Positions 11,288 to 22,440 of a stretch of DNA of 64,000 bases are shown here, one piece after another (within the stretch, counting starts at the first letter, position 1; the number at the start of each line of letters is the position of its first letter). The DNA comes from Dioscorea cayenensis subsp. rotundata (taxonomy: Eukaryota; Streptophyta; Magnoliopsida; Dioscoreales; Dioscoreaceae), in the NCBI RefSeq assembly GCF_009730915.1, contig NC_052489.1, positions 4,057,622-4,121,621 on the forward strand, written 5' to 3'. The notes below the pieces were generated by a model. That model saw only the letters and a program-made list of their open reading frames with translations. It made no database searches and was not told the DNA's origin. The position numbers and the translations under genes are program-made.

Positions 11288-13024
11288 ATGAGCTCCAACT
11301 TCTCAACACTCATCCTTCGCTGCAGCGATCCCAAACATCTCCGAGAAATCCAGGCCGTGCTCACCGCCGGCGGCCTCCTACTCTCCGGCTCCAGCTCCGG
11401 CGTCTTCTTCCACAACTCCCTCATCCGCGCCTACACCCGTTTGTCGTCTCCATGTTCATCTCTTCTTCTCTTCTCCGACCTCCTCCGCTCCGGCTTCCTC
11501 CCCGATTCCCATTCCTTCTCATTCATCCTCAAGGCTTGCTCCCTTATCCCCGCCCGCTTCACCGGCCTCTCGGCCCACGCTCTCGCCTTCAAGCTTGGCC
11601 TTGACTCTGACCTCTTCGTCAACAACTCGCTTATTCACTTCCATTCCGTCACCGGCGTCATCGCCGATGCGCGCCTCTTGTTTGATCGAAGTTACCAACG
11701 AGATTCCGTTTCTTATAACTCCATGATCAGTGCGTATGTTAGGGTTGGTGATCTTGGTAATGCTCGGAATGTGTTTGATGAAATGCCTACAAGAGATGGG
11801 ATTTCTTGGAGTGCGATTATTGCTGGGTATGCGCAGGGTGGAGCATCTAAGGAGGCGTTGAGGCTGTTCTCGCGGATGCAGGAGGAGGGATTCGTGCCTG
11901 AAGGGAAGACCTTGGTGAGCGTGCTTGCGGCCTGTGCTCATATGGGTGCGTTGGAGCAAGGGAAGTGGGTTCATGGGTATTTGAGAAGCAATGGTGCCAA
12001 GATCGATGTGTTTCTAGGTACTGCATTGATAGACATGTATGCAAAGTGTGGAGAAGTGGACTTGGGTTTGAAGGTGTTTGATGAAATGCCTGAAAAGAAT
12101 TTGCTTGCTTGGACTACAATGATCAAGGGACTTGGGATGCATGGACGAGGTGAGGAAGCGTTGCAACTCTTCTCTGAGATGGAGAGGTCGGGTGTCGTGC
12201 CCGATGACATTGCCTTCATTGGTGCTCTTTGTGCTTGCACTCATGCAGGTCTTGTTGATCGGGGCCGTCAAATCTTTGATTCTATGTACCATTGTTATGG
12301 TCTTAGGCCAAAGGTTGAGCATTATGGATGTATGGTGGATCTTTTGGCTCGCAATGGGTTGCTCAATGAGGCGAAGGAGCTGGTTGATTGCATGCCAATG
12401 GAGCCTGATGCCTCTGTCTGGGGAGCTTTCATGGCAGGTTGTAGGTTTTATCGGAATGTTGAGTTGGCAGAGTATGCTGTCAAGCATTTAATTCAATTAG
12501 AACCAAATAGCAGTGGTGTCTATGTCCTCTTGGCCAACATATATGCTTCTTCAGGGAGGCATGCTGATGCTAAGATGGTGCGTTATCTAATGAAGAAGAA
12601 AAGAATAGAGAAGATCCCAGGATGTACTTTAGTGGAAATACGAGGAATTGTTCATCAGTTCTTGGTGGGTGACACTTCTCATGCCCAAATAAAAGATATC
12701 CTGATGAAGTGGGATGAGATTGAAGACCGAATAAGATTGGCAGGATATGTTCCTAACAAGAAGGAAGTGTTGCTTGACATAAATGAAGATGAGAAAGAAG
12801 ATGCACTCGGTCGTCACAGTGAGAAGTTGGCCATTGCATTTGCGTTGATTAGCACAGAGGATGGAGCAACCATTCGATTGGTGAAGAACCTCAGAGTATG
12901 CACTGATTGCCATGACGCCACAAAACTGATTTCTAAAGTTTATGAAAGAGAAATTGTTGTTAGAGACCGGACACGATTTCATCTTTTCAAAGATGGTAGC
13001 TGCACCTGCAAGGATTTCTGGTAA
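11288..13024 (+). CDS. PLS-DYW pentatricopeptide repeat protein, organelle RNA editing type
   Basis: A single open frame encodes 578 residues without introns, as is normal for PPR genes. Such proteins bind organellar RNA base by base, and the DYW domain carries out C-to-U editing in plastids or mitochondria. Residues ~40-375 are P, L and S type repeats (for example NSLIHFHSVTGVIADARLLF, DMYAKCGEVDLGLKVFDEMP). E motifs follow at about 376-440, the PG box is around IPGCTLVEIRGIVHQF (443-458), and the DYW domain occupies about 484-578. The deaminase zinc signature is complete: HSE at 510-512 and CTDCH at 538-542. The second zinc site is H565, C572 and C574. The last three residues are DFW rather than DYW, a known variant. 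The protein is short for the class, with few repeats before the E domain. The first ~400 bp are GC-rich with C-ending codons and the rest is not. I cannot name an editing target. Confidence 0.95.
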   Translation: MSSNFSTLILRCSDPKHLREIQAVLTAGGLLLSGSSSGVFFHNSLIRAYTRLSSPCSSLLLFSDLLRSGFLPDSHSFSFILKACSLIPARFTGLSAHALAFKLGLDSDLFVNNSLIHFHSVTGVIADARLLFDRSYQRDSVSYNSMISAYVRVGDLGNARNVFDEMPTRDGISWSAIIAGYAQGGASKEALRLFSRMQEEGFVPEGKTLVSVLAACAHMGALEQGKWVHGYLRSNGAKIDVFLGTALIDMYAKCGEVDLGLKVFDEMPEKNLLAWTTMIKGLGMHGRGEEALQLFSEMERSGVVPDDIAFIGALCACTHAGLVDRGRQIFDSMYHCYGLRPKVEHYGCMVDLLARNGLLNEAKELVDCMPMEPDASVWGAFMAGCRFYRNVELAEYAVKHLIQLEPNSSGVYVLLANIYASSGRHADAKMVRYLMKKKRIEKIPGCTLVEIRGIVHQFLVGDTSHAQIKDILMKWDEIEDRIRLAGYVPNKKEVLLDINEDEKEDALGRHSEKLAIAFALISTEDGATIRLVKNLRVCTDCHDATKLISKVYEREIVVRDRTRFHLFKDGSCTCKDFW

Positions 13025-13027
13025 GAG

Positions 13028-14008
13028 ATGATTTGTCTGCTCTTCAAACTAAATTGGAGGAGCTGATCTTGATGGAACTCCTAGCATGAAGGTGAGGGTT
13101 CTCTTTTTTGTGAATTTTTTTTTTTTAATCTTCCCATTGAATCATTCTTACTAATTTATGTCTGTGATTCTTTGTATGATGATATACTTGGCATTTAATT
13201 TACAATTCAATGAGTGGACAAAACTGAATAACAAGTTAACTCTTCTTGTTTAATCTTTGTTGAAGTATGCTTATATTGATTGACTGAACGTCCATTAAAT
13301 TATTGTTACTAAATTGGAAACAACATGGGAGTTATAATTTTTATCTGACATCTAACTTTGAAAGTTTATTTGTAACCAAATTACTAAAACAAAAAACAAG
13401 AAAAACTATAAGATCATAGAACTAGATTTAGACAAAATCATTATAATAAGAACAGAAAAATTGTATTAATACACAAGAAAAGAAGAAATAGAGAAGATGG
13501 TCAAGAAACATAGAGGATGAAAAAGAATAAACATAGATAAAGTACAGAAGATAATGAGAATAAAGGAAAAAAACAAAGACTATGAAGAATATGAACTTGG
13601 TTAGAACAAATATTAAAAACCACACTATTGTTCAAATTCCAAAAGTTGTATGTTTTAGTTAAAGCTTTAGTCTTTCCGATCTTTAATCGGTGACATGGAT
13701 CTGGGTCTCAACTGAAATCAGGATGACCGAGTCAACTGTGAGCCATAACACAGTCAGGGTCCCAAAACTCGCTGACCCAGGTGAGTCACGGACTCACAGG
13801 TCAACCTGAGCAGGTCTTGCCAACCATGATTTAATCTTCTGTGTTGGAGTATGCTTACATTAATTGATCAAACATCCATTGAATCATTCTTTCTAATTTA
13901 TACCTGCAATTGTACAATGGCATACCAGACGTTTGCTTTTCTATTCAATGAATGAACAGAACACAACAGCTATTTATCTCTTCTTGTTTAAACATTATCT
14001 GGTGAAGC
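13028..14008. other. Intergenic DNA after the PPR gene
   Basis: It contains the presumed 3' UTR of the PPR gene and then AT-rich sequence. The part around 13680-13835 is richer in GC (TCGGTGACATGG, GACTCACAGGTCAACC) and looks like a worn repeat, but I can see no clear ends. No coding region is supported. Confidence 0.45.
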
Positions 14009-14017
14009 ATGTTTGCA

Positions 14018-15361
14018 GGGTAACAAGTTTGAAGGGTCACCAAACTAGGGTCAAATATTAAAATGGATACCAATCTTCAATTTTTTTTTATTTTTTATTT
14101 ATTACCATACTTTGATTTGGCTTCAATGGGAGGGTACCCCAGCATTTCCGGTGAAAAATTGTCGATGTGGACGTCGGAATGATCACATGAATTATATTTT
14201 CACACATCAAATGATGTTGTGAAAATGCCAACTCATTGTGTTTAAGCCACATAACCCTTTAAGGGTCATGTCGGCCCTTTTCTCTTTTCCCCTTCTTCTT
14301 TCTTCTTCATTTGAATCAATGACAGAGCTCCAACAAGAGAATCACTGTGGATTCACCACCCAAGAGTCTGCTGCTTTTAGTGTAACAGTGGTGCCCAGTA
14401 AGTGTGGTCAAGCTTACATTGCAAGTTGAAAAAGCAAGATTAGCCTGCTGAAATATTTTTGTTGAGTGTTTGAAAATATTTTCTTTGTGATGAAAGACTT
14501 TATAGGTTATGTGCAAAGCAAAGCTAGTAAATTTTGGAAATGTTATGTTCCTTGTTTTGTGCAAGGCTTGCAAATTGTGTAAACATATTACGAGAACAAA
14601 GCTTGATACTTCTTATAATATTGTCTCTATTATGAACACAATTTGTTTATTTTCAAATCAAATGATTTGTAAATCATTGAATGTGAATCAGTAGGGTTTG
14701 ATTTATATAAATTCATAGTGATATACACTTTGGCTTTCAGATTTTGAGTCTATCTCTGAACATTTGAACAGTTTTTACAAATGATCTTGTAAATATTAAT
14801 ATACTACAAAATTATAATTGTTTTCATCATATGCATTTTTATTTTAAAAAATTAAAAAAATTAAAAAAATAAACCTGTCACATCATTCTCAACTCTTTAC
14901 AATGAAATATAAAAGGACGAGAAAAATAGAGAGATAAAAGGACGAGAGACAGAGAGGGAAGGGGCATATGGCTTGCGTATTTGAAGTTGGTCGATGATGT
15001 TGATGTTGGAGTGCTAGGGCTCACTCTTGTAATTCTCTCTCCCATTAGAGTTTTCTGCCTGGTTCGAACGAAGAAGAAGATGACCAAGAAGAGAAAAAGG
15101 GGAAAAGAGAAAAAAGTTGACATGATTTTTAAGATGTGATGTGGTTTAAACATAATGAGTTGACATTTCCACATTATCATTTGACATGTGAAAATATAAT
15201 CCATGTGGTCATTCCGACGTCCACGTTGACAATTTTTCACCAGAAATGTTGGAGTACCTTCCCGTTGAAGCTAAATCAAAGTATGGTAATAAAAAAGAAA
15301 CAAATTGAAGATTGGTGTCCATTTTGATATTTGGCCATAGTTTGGTCAAGATTTGTACCCC
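14018..15361. mobile_element. Non-autonomous MULE (1344 bp) with perfect 9-bp target duplication
   Basis: The ends GGGTAACAAGTTTGAAGGGT and, in reverse complement, GGGGTACAAATCTTGACCAA begin terminal inverted repeats of roughly 300 bp. The two arms share, in order, CCAAACTA, AAAATGGA, ACCAATCTTCAAT, ACCATACTTTGATTT, GACAATTTTTCACC in opposite sense, GTGGACGTCGGAATGA and CCACAT. The 9-bp ATGTTTGCA stands immediately outside both ends (14009-14017 and 15362-15370), the size made by Mutator-type transposases. The middle ~700 bp (about 14345-15050) carries no transposase and may be captured host DNA, but I do not recognise it. Short frames inside are not convincing. Confidence 0.85.
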
Positions 15362-15370
15362 ATGTTTGCA

Positions 15371-16557
15371 TCATGTTAGAATATACCGAATAGAAAATTT
15401 TATATCTGAACTCTGACAATATCGACAACATGCTTGCAAGATTTAAAAAAAAAAAAAAAACATTAGTATCCCTTACCTCATTTAAGAACTACTTCATAAA
15501 CATGTTTACACTTCCTCCCCTGAGGAATCAAACACATAATTGAATGCAGCGCTGGTGAAGTTTTCTATTGTGAATTAGAACCATTCATCAACGCTGCACT
15601 CAATGATGCTTTTGATCACAGGGCTTCTTCCCATATTCTACTTCCATGTTTGGTATGCTCACATTGTGCTGCTTTATATAAGACTTTGCCTTGGATTCCC
15701 TTTGTACTACACACTCGTGCAACTTACTCACTGCTCTTTTTTTCGTACTACCTTTTTTGCTTAAAATTGAATTGCCAGTTGTATATGCAATAAATGGAAT
15801 CAAACACCAATGAATGACATGGTTTGGAATTCAATAATATTGTTCAAAACTTTGTATTGAATTGCGGATCTGGTTGTTGGTTGCCTTGGCATGAACGGAC
15901 CCGGGCTTGGATAGTTGGATTGGATCTTAAACTCAAACTTTTCCTAATAAGAAAAGCAAATGAACCATTCTACTTTTGGCAGCCAGCATTATATATGTAA
16001 GTTTCTGTTTTGGATAGATGATGATGAGGCTTAAGCTTGGGCTCTTGTTAGAGGCAGCTAGTTTGGTCCGGGTCTGATCACAGTGCTCAGAGTTTACATT
16101 GTTTCTCCAAAATGCTAGTACCATAGCGTGTACTGCATCAACAAATTGTTGTACTAGCCTTGGTCAGTTGAATGGTTTGTTTGGTCAATAACTTAGAAGT
16201 TATCCATCCATTCTTTGGCTTGGTTGGTTAAGTTTGTTGATTGTAAAAGAGAATTGAGTTCATGTCCGACAGTCCACGTGCAATCAGATGGGATCAATCT
16301 CTTAAGGAAATCAAATTCAAAGTTGTTCTATTATTTTGGGATTTGATGATTTGATTTATTGGGTTTTATTATTTTTAATCTGTTTAGTTAGTGAAAATAG
16401 ATCTACTATTTTTTTTTTTAAAATACGATAAGTGCAATAATTAAGAACGTGCACATAACCAAGAATTGATATATAGACTTAAGTACATGCTTACTCAATG
16501 GCCAAGAATTGATATACTTAATATTTGTAATTATCGCATTTGCAGGTATATTTATGC
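15371..16557. other. Intergenic DNA between the MULE and the tRNA gene
   Basis: No gene was recognised. A small imperfect hairpin is formed by GAATGCAGCGCTGGTGAAG near 15543 and CATCAACGCTGCACTCAA near 15586. The rest is AT-rich sequence with poly-A runs. Confidence 0.45.
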
Positions 16558-16571
16558 AAAAAAAAAAAAAA
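16558..16571 (-). terminator. Pol III terminator of tRNA-Ser
   Basis: On the minus strand a run of more than ten T residues begins within about five bases of the tRNA 3' end. RNA polymerase III stops at such runs. Confidence 0.85.
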
Positions 16572-16575
16572 TTAT

Positions 16576-16657
16576 CGTGGACGGCAGGATTCGAACCTGC
16601 GCGGGCAGAGCCCACATGATTTCTAGTCATGCCCGATAACCACTCCGGCACGTCCAC
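16576..16657 (-). tRNA. tRNA-Ser, anticodon AGA
   Basis: Read on the minus strand, the 82-nt gene folds into a complete serine tRNA. The 7-bp acceptor stem is GTGGACG with CGTCCAC, followed by discriminator G. The D arm is CCG/CGG, and the anticodon stem CATGA/TCATG carries loop CTAGAAA with anticodon AGA, which reads UCU. The long variable arm GGGC-TCT-GCCC is typical of Ser, and the T arm is GCAGG-TTCGAAT-CCTGC. No intron is present. No CCA is encoded, as expected for a nuclear gene. Confidence 0.96.
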
Positions 16658-17022
16658 TTTCTTAGAATGTTTTGACCAAACTAATAATAAGTATGCTTTA
16701 TCTTTCATTTTACATAAATATACAACAATTTCAAATAATTAATGAGAACCTTAAAACAAAAATGTACACCTTTTTGACCAATAAACAACATTGTATAATT
16801 CAACAAAAAGAAAAACTTGCTCTTAATTTACATTTCAATGAAATTGCTCTGAAAAAAACCCGTTACAAGGCTCTACAATCCAAACCAAACTAAATATTAA
16901 AAAATAAATAAACCTAAGTAAAAATTTCTATCTCAGCGCAGGGCTATACACTTTTAAGCGCATTTAAACATGTTACAAATAGATTAGAAGAAAAAACACT
17001 GAATGATTCAACAGTTTAGCTG
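16658..17022. other. Short intergenic stretch / 3' region of the PLAC8 gene
   Basis: AT-rich sequence between the tRNA and the stop codon of the PLAC8 gene. It probably contains that gene's 3' UTR on the minus strand. No other feature is seen. Confidence 0.4.
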
Positions 17023-19970
17023 TTAAACTTCAGCTTTTCCAGCTGGTTCGGCCAGTAAAACCAGTGGCTTTGAAGGGCTAACATCAATAATCCATGAGTG
17101 ATCACCAGTGTCTGAAGGTTTTTCCATGCTACAGAGAACCGGAGATTTGGTTGATATGAGAGAAGGTTTATATAGCGCGGCAAATGCTTTGCTACCTTCA
17201 CCCGATGTTCCTAGACAGATGGTTTCGCCACGGCCATGCCAGACTCCATCTAGGATATTGTTCATCTCAAGTGTCCTTGATTCCTGCCAAAATGAAATAA
17301 ATCTGAGATTGGTTAAAGTTTTGAAATGAGATGTATGGAATTTCAGTCATTAGTGACTTCGATCGAAGCCTAACCTGACAAAGACTGCCACATGGGCAGA
17401 TAAGATGGTTGACACAATCATCAATATAAGTGTCACTGCCCTGCAAATGTAAATATCCTAATAGTCAGATGCAGCATGAAAAAAAATTTGCATGAATTAT
17501 ATGAAGATGAGAGCATGCCATGTTATGCATCCAAAAGCTATTTGCATTTGTGAGATTATTTTTTTTTTTTTTATTTTGTATGTGTTGTTAGTGCCTAGTA
17601 GTCCTTACTGTATTAACATTTTGTTCATTACTAAAGGAATAGAGCAGCAGTTGTGAAATTATAAGATCTAAAAGGATGCACACAAAATTTTACATATTTA
17701 TGCACATAAATGCTCAACCATTATTCTATAATCAATACTAAATCCAATTCAAAATATAAGACTTATTGGTCTATTCATGCTTCATATGTTGAGCATGGTA
17801 GTGGTATTTTGGCAAGATGGAAACAATGAAACTAAGAGAAGTTGATCTACTTTTTGTAAGGACAGTATGGAAATTATTCAGAAGTTCTTACCTTTATATT
17901 AAACTGCCTTCTGATCCTTGAACGGAAGTAGCCTACATATACTCCGAATAAGATAATAAAAACAACTTCCAAATATAAAAATAGATGCTGCCTAGTGACC
18001 ACAAAAGAAATTATATTGAACACAACAGCAACCACAAGCAGAAAATAGATGGCCGCCTGCAAAGAGAATTTATAGACATGTATTAATTGAAGGGTCAACA
18101 CAAACTAAATAGATCCACTCTTCTGGTTCATACAGCAAGAAATATGCTCAAAACAAAATAGTCAATGACAGACATACAGATATTGAGAGAGCAAATAAAG
18201 TGAATAAAGTTTTGTAGTGTAACATTATAAAAACACATTAAATCATAAATAGAGAATTCTATATGACCTGGTCAAAAGATACAATAACCTTCCAAAGGAT
18301 TATATTAAATTTGGGTTGTCTTAATCCAAAGGCCCGCCACTTCTATAATAATCATACCCGCAAAATAAAATAGCACAAAATTAACAGTGAAAATTAACCG
18401 CGATATGAATTATGATCAACTAATATTAAAGATCAGAGGACCTCATACAACATTAACTATGATTTGGGGAGGCACCTAATTTTCATCTGCGGTGAAAAAT
18501 TAAAAAAAAAAAAAATGCTATTTCAGCCACCTGTGATTGTGAGAGATAGAGGACTACAATATCTCTGTAAAATGAAGCATAGAAATTGCATGTTCTTCAA
18601 AAATTTGTCCTAAAGTTACAAAAATTCCCTCCTTCTCCTTCACCTTCTGCGAGCTTCCTTACCGTGGGAGCACTGGGCCCAGGTGAAAAAGTGAAACTTG
18701 GAAGCCAAAGATTGAAAGTCAGCATTATGGCAAATGATATCATTGTTTGTGTAATTTCTTCCCTAATATCATCATGAAGTGGGGATAGCTATAACAGGAT
18801 AGGCTTTTGCCAAAGCTTTTAGAATAACTACCCAAGTGATAGCATGAATACTGACAAGAAATAGCCATTTATATTGTTTGTCCATGTTTTCTAGTTATTG
18901 TTTGGATTGAAATAAACAGATCAAAGTCTTTATCCAGAGTTTCTACTAAACATCACTAATGGAAGTTATGAACAGAATAGCTAAACACATCAACTGAAAT
19001 ACTAAATCCATATGAAACAATATACATAATATGTATATATACCGGTCCCATGTTAAAAGCATCACTTCTACATTTAAATCATGCATGCAAATGAATTAAA
19101 GTAGCCATGGGAATATTAAAACAAAACGCAACAACTACATGCTCACCTGAAGGAAACAAGGCCCAAGATTGGCTCTTCTCATATTCTTTCCAAATCTATA
19201 GCATGGACAACTGCAACACATCAAAGTCCTCTAATCACAATCACAATCACATGAGTATTAAATATTCACAAAATAAATTAATACTATCTATTTCCACAAT
19301 CAACCATCAAACTTGCAAAACATGAATTCTATATTTTCCCTTTTCTTCCCCTTCTGAACAGAAATTCAAATCTATAGTATGGATAGCCGCAAGAAATCAA
19401 AGTACTCTAATCATATAATCATCACAAATTCAAACCATCAATCAAATTCTCAGAAAACTGCATACTTCCAGACCCAAGCATCAAATTTGAAACATGATTT
19501 TTTTTTTTTCTCTAAATTTTCTCACAATCATAATCCAAACCAACAGCACGGATAACTGCAACAAATAAAAGTCACCCAATCACACAAACATCACAAATCT
19601 ACAACATGAACAAAATTCTCAATAAAAATATCAACTTCCACATTCAAACATTAGCCTTTCACATAAATAAATAAATAATTTTTTCCTCACAACAACAACC
19701 CAAATCATTAAAAACTCTTAAAAAGCAGGTGGGAAGAGCTCACCAAGCGGATTCAATGGCGATTCGTCGGTCCTCAAAGAAATCAAGAACACCTCCTTCC
19801 CACATCCGTTGAACACCACCAAACTCCCCACTCTCCTCCATCTCATCATCCTCCTCACTCCCCTTCCTCCTCTCCACCGAGAACCCCTGCGTCTGCAACG
19901 CCACCGTCGCACACAGCATGTCAAAATCCAGCACCGCCACCCCTTCCGTCTCCTCATCCAAATCCCCCAT
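17023..19970 (-). CDS. PLAC8-family cysteine-rich membrane protein
   Basis: Five minus-strand exons, 19970-19744, 19210-19147, 18056-17892, 17440-17375 and 17283-17023, join exactly in frame with GT-AG introns to give 260 residues. Residues 1-75 are acidic and variable. The PLAC8 domain then starts with CCPCYRFGKNMRRAN (from residue 76), continues through one or two hydrophobic membrane segments (AAIYFLLVVAVVFN and LEVVFIILFGVYVGYF, residues ~98-145), and ends with the second cysteine motif DDCVNHLICPCGSLCQE (about 160-175) and RTLEMNN. The C-terminal ~80 residues are non-hydrophobic. Related plant proteins influence organ size, cadmium or calcium handling; none of these roles can be assigned here. 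The first exon's apparent upstream extension begins at TTG, so the ATG at 19970 is preferred. Intron 2 (18057-19146) shares a long stretch with DNA at 59.3-59.9 kb. Confidence 0.92.
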
Positions 19971-20300
19971 TAAAACACCAAAATCCTTCGCTTTTTCCCT
20001 CAATCACTGATCCTCTCCAAGAATTCCAAACAATTTCCAACGAAAAACAACCAATTTTTCTTAAAAAAACAAGAAAAAAAAAAACTCACTAAAATCAGCG
20101 AATTCGAATTCAAATCGAGAGAAAAACAGAGAGAGGGATGATAATGGCAAGAAAGGAGAGAACCTTCTTCGCTGCCAGGATATAAGATTCCCTGTTTTAT
20201 AAAAAACAGCAAACACGGAAAATAATCCATCTCCAGCGTTTATTTTTGTAGTACACGAATCGCGAGGCACTTTGAACCATTTTCAATTAACTTGCGACGC

Positions 20301-20377
20301 GTGGGGTCCACCACGGACCCCACAGTGGCCTTGTTTTGACTTGGGTCCACTTTGGTCGGCGGTGGTTGGGCCACGTG
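20301..20377. promoter_or_regulatory. Candidate promoter cluster of the PLAC8 gene (TCP, site II and G-box motifs)
   Basis: About 330-410 bp upstream of the PLAC8 ATG lies an inverted repeat, GTGGGGTCC (20301-20309) and GGACCCCAC (20315-20323), separated by 5 bases. It contains GGGTCCAC, which reads GTGGACCC on the other strand and fits the class II TCP consensus. A second GGGTCCAC is at 20343-20350, TGGGCC (site II type) is at about 20367, and the G-box CACGTG is at 20372-20377. The cluster stands out from the AT-rich surroundings. Function is inferred from motif knowledge only. Confidence 0.4.
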
Positions 20378-21317
20378 GAAATCACGAGCTAATTTGGCGG
20401 CTCGATTTCGTTCACAGTTAGTGCTAATCACTTTATTTTCGTGGTGCTTTTTGATTGTTCTACGTGGCAAAATTATCCTACCAAGTTTTTAATGCACACG
20501 TTATTTAGCTTTCTTTGTCGCTTATGATTGGTTGATGTCATATCTCGAGGCAGATGTGTGGTGGAGGATCGTTTCTTGATTGCTGCTTATACAGTTATTC
20601 CAGGGTGCACTAGCTACCTTGCAGAGATGACACACACATATATGCATGTATATATTTGCTTTTATAAATCAGTGATAAAATTTATTATTTAATAATAAAT
20701 TGGAATAAATATGATGAAACTATCTAATAATCATATGTTGTAATTATTTAATTTTTGTTAAACTAACTCATTTGGAATAAATATATTGGACAACCATTGT
20801 ATCATCCATTGGGAAGTCACATGACTGATGGATAAATGACGCCCAGTCAAAATCTACTTATTGTGGTACTGTATAACTATAAGTATTATATATTAGTATT
20901 ATTTAACTACTATTTAAAGAGTCTCCTTTGAGAGAAGCTATGTTTTTTCACCTCTCTAAAGTTGTAAGGTAGGAAAAATTATTATTGTGGAGTTATGATT
21001 TCTGATATATCATCCTGGATGCATATAACAGATTATCATTACTCAGCGTATTAGCTCACCCTTATATGATAAATTTTTATGAGTTGTTAATCACTGTAAC
21101 TAGTGAACCACTATATACTAATCTGTTTCTTTAATAACTCAATTTTGGGACGGTATTTGTGGCTTTGTCAAAATAAATAAATATATTACTTAGATTAAGT
21201 AAAAAAAATGTTTAAAATTGATTGGTATGAATAACGTGATTGATCTACTAAATCAGATATATTTAATGGAGCATGCCAGCTAATTTATGAATTGCCATAC
21301 CATGTTTAGGGAAAAAG

Positions 21318-21354
<37 letters not shown>

Positions 21355-21591
21355 GATAAATCTTAACCTAACTTAGGAATCATTTTGTTGAGATGTCTGT
21401 TCCCATATTTGACTTTTATTTTGTTAGTGTTGCTTTTATTTCTTAGGTGACTAGAATTCATCCTCCACTTCATCTATAAGCCATGATTTATTTAATCAAA
21501 TAAAACATAGGAGTTTTATTTGTTTATTTTTTTTGGCTGAATTGTCAGCTTTTGACCGGTGGGAGTATTGTCAGAGGGAGAAGAAAAGGGT
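20378..21591. other. AT-rich intergenic DNA
   Basis: No gene is seen. There is a long (ATT)n microsatellite at about 21319-21354. The rest shows no clear structure. Confidence 0.45.
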
Positions 21592-21806
21592 GACAAAGCC
21601 GTAGGCAGTGGCGGTGCCAGGACTCGTCAGAGGGTGGGGCAAAAGTTGACGGAAAAAAAAATTTCCAGCCGCCGAATAAATATTCCGACCGGTCAACAAA
21701 AAATTTGGCATACAAACATGAAACATAAATACATAAAAAACATATCAAAAGTTAATTGATCTATTCAATAACAAGAAAGTCAAATTAATTCAAAAAAACT
21801 TCATTA

Positions 21807-22336
21807 TTATACACAAGTACATGAATAACAACTAATTTTTCCTAACCAATGGAGTACTTCAAGCACCGGAACTTTGAGAGGTTTCAAATAGTTTTTGCGA
21901 GATGCCAACTTTTGAAACCTTTGCATAATTGTTTCTTCATCAATGCTAATGAATATTTTTTTCTCAATGTAACACACCAAACAATCGACGAGTAGTTCAT
22001 CCGCAAGTCGGTTCGCTAAATCGGTCTTCACAACATTCATTGCTGAAAAACATCTCTCAACAGTAGTTGTGGCAACTGGTAACATCAATGCTAGCTCAAT
22101 GAGTCGATACACCAAAGGAAAACAAATATGATATTTATGCTTCACCATCTTTATTGCAAGAGCTCCAACATCAACAAGATTATAGAAATCTGGATCCCTC
22201 TTACAGAGATCAATGTAGAGTTCAAGTTGGTAGTGAAGCTCGACGAAGCTCGAGAGAGAGAAATCTTCGAGTATAATCTAGCAAGATGGAGTATTTCATG
22301 ATGATCAAAAACGAGCAAAGTTGTTGGAAGGATCAA
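21807..22336 (-). pseudogene. hAT transposase C-terminal remnant
   Basis: The minus-strand frame 22148-21807 contains FPLVYRLIELALMLPVATTT, then VERCFSAMNVVKTDLANRLA and VDCLVCYIEKKIF. This is the C-terminal dimerisation domain of hAT transposases of the kind linked to TTF-type zinc-finger proteins. A second frame, offset just upstream (about 22336-22151), continues the same protein with ILPTTLLVFDHHEILHLARL, so at least one frameshift separates them. The N-terminal zinc finger and the catalytic core are missing. Confidence 0.85.
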
Positions 22337-22440
22337 GACTCAATACACCCTTAAGCAAATTAGTGTTTGCCTCATTGTCTTGGTGTCTTTAGTTTTGAGT
22401 AGAAGGGTAATAGGTGTTTTCAGGTGTTTGAATGGTCATT

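Noticed and set aside
11242..12982. Alternative frames over the PPR gene on both strands
   Set aside because: Shadows of the PPR frame, kept open by its GC-rich 5' codons.
13428..13625. Minus-strand frame rich in Phe and Tyr
   Set aside because: AT-rich intergenic DNA on the opposite strand reads as Phe/Tyr/Leu; no start context, homologue or splice structure is visible.
17108..17329. Plus-strand frame opposite the last PLAC8 exon
   Set aside because: Antisense shadow of a well-supported exon.
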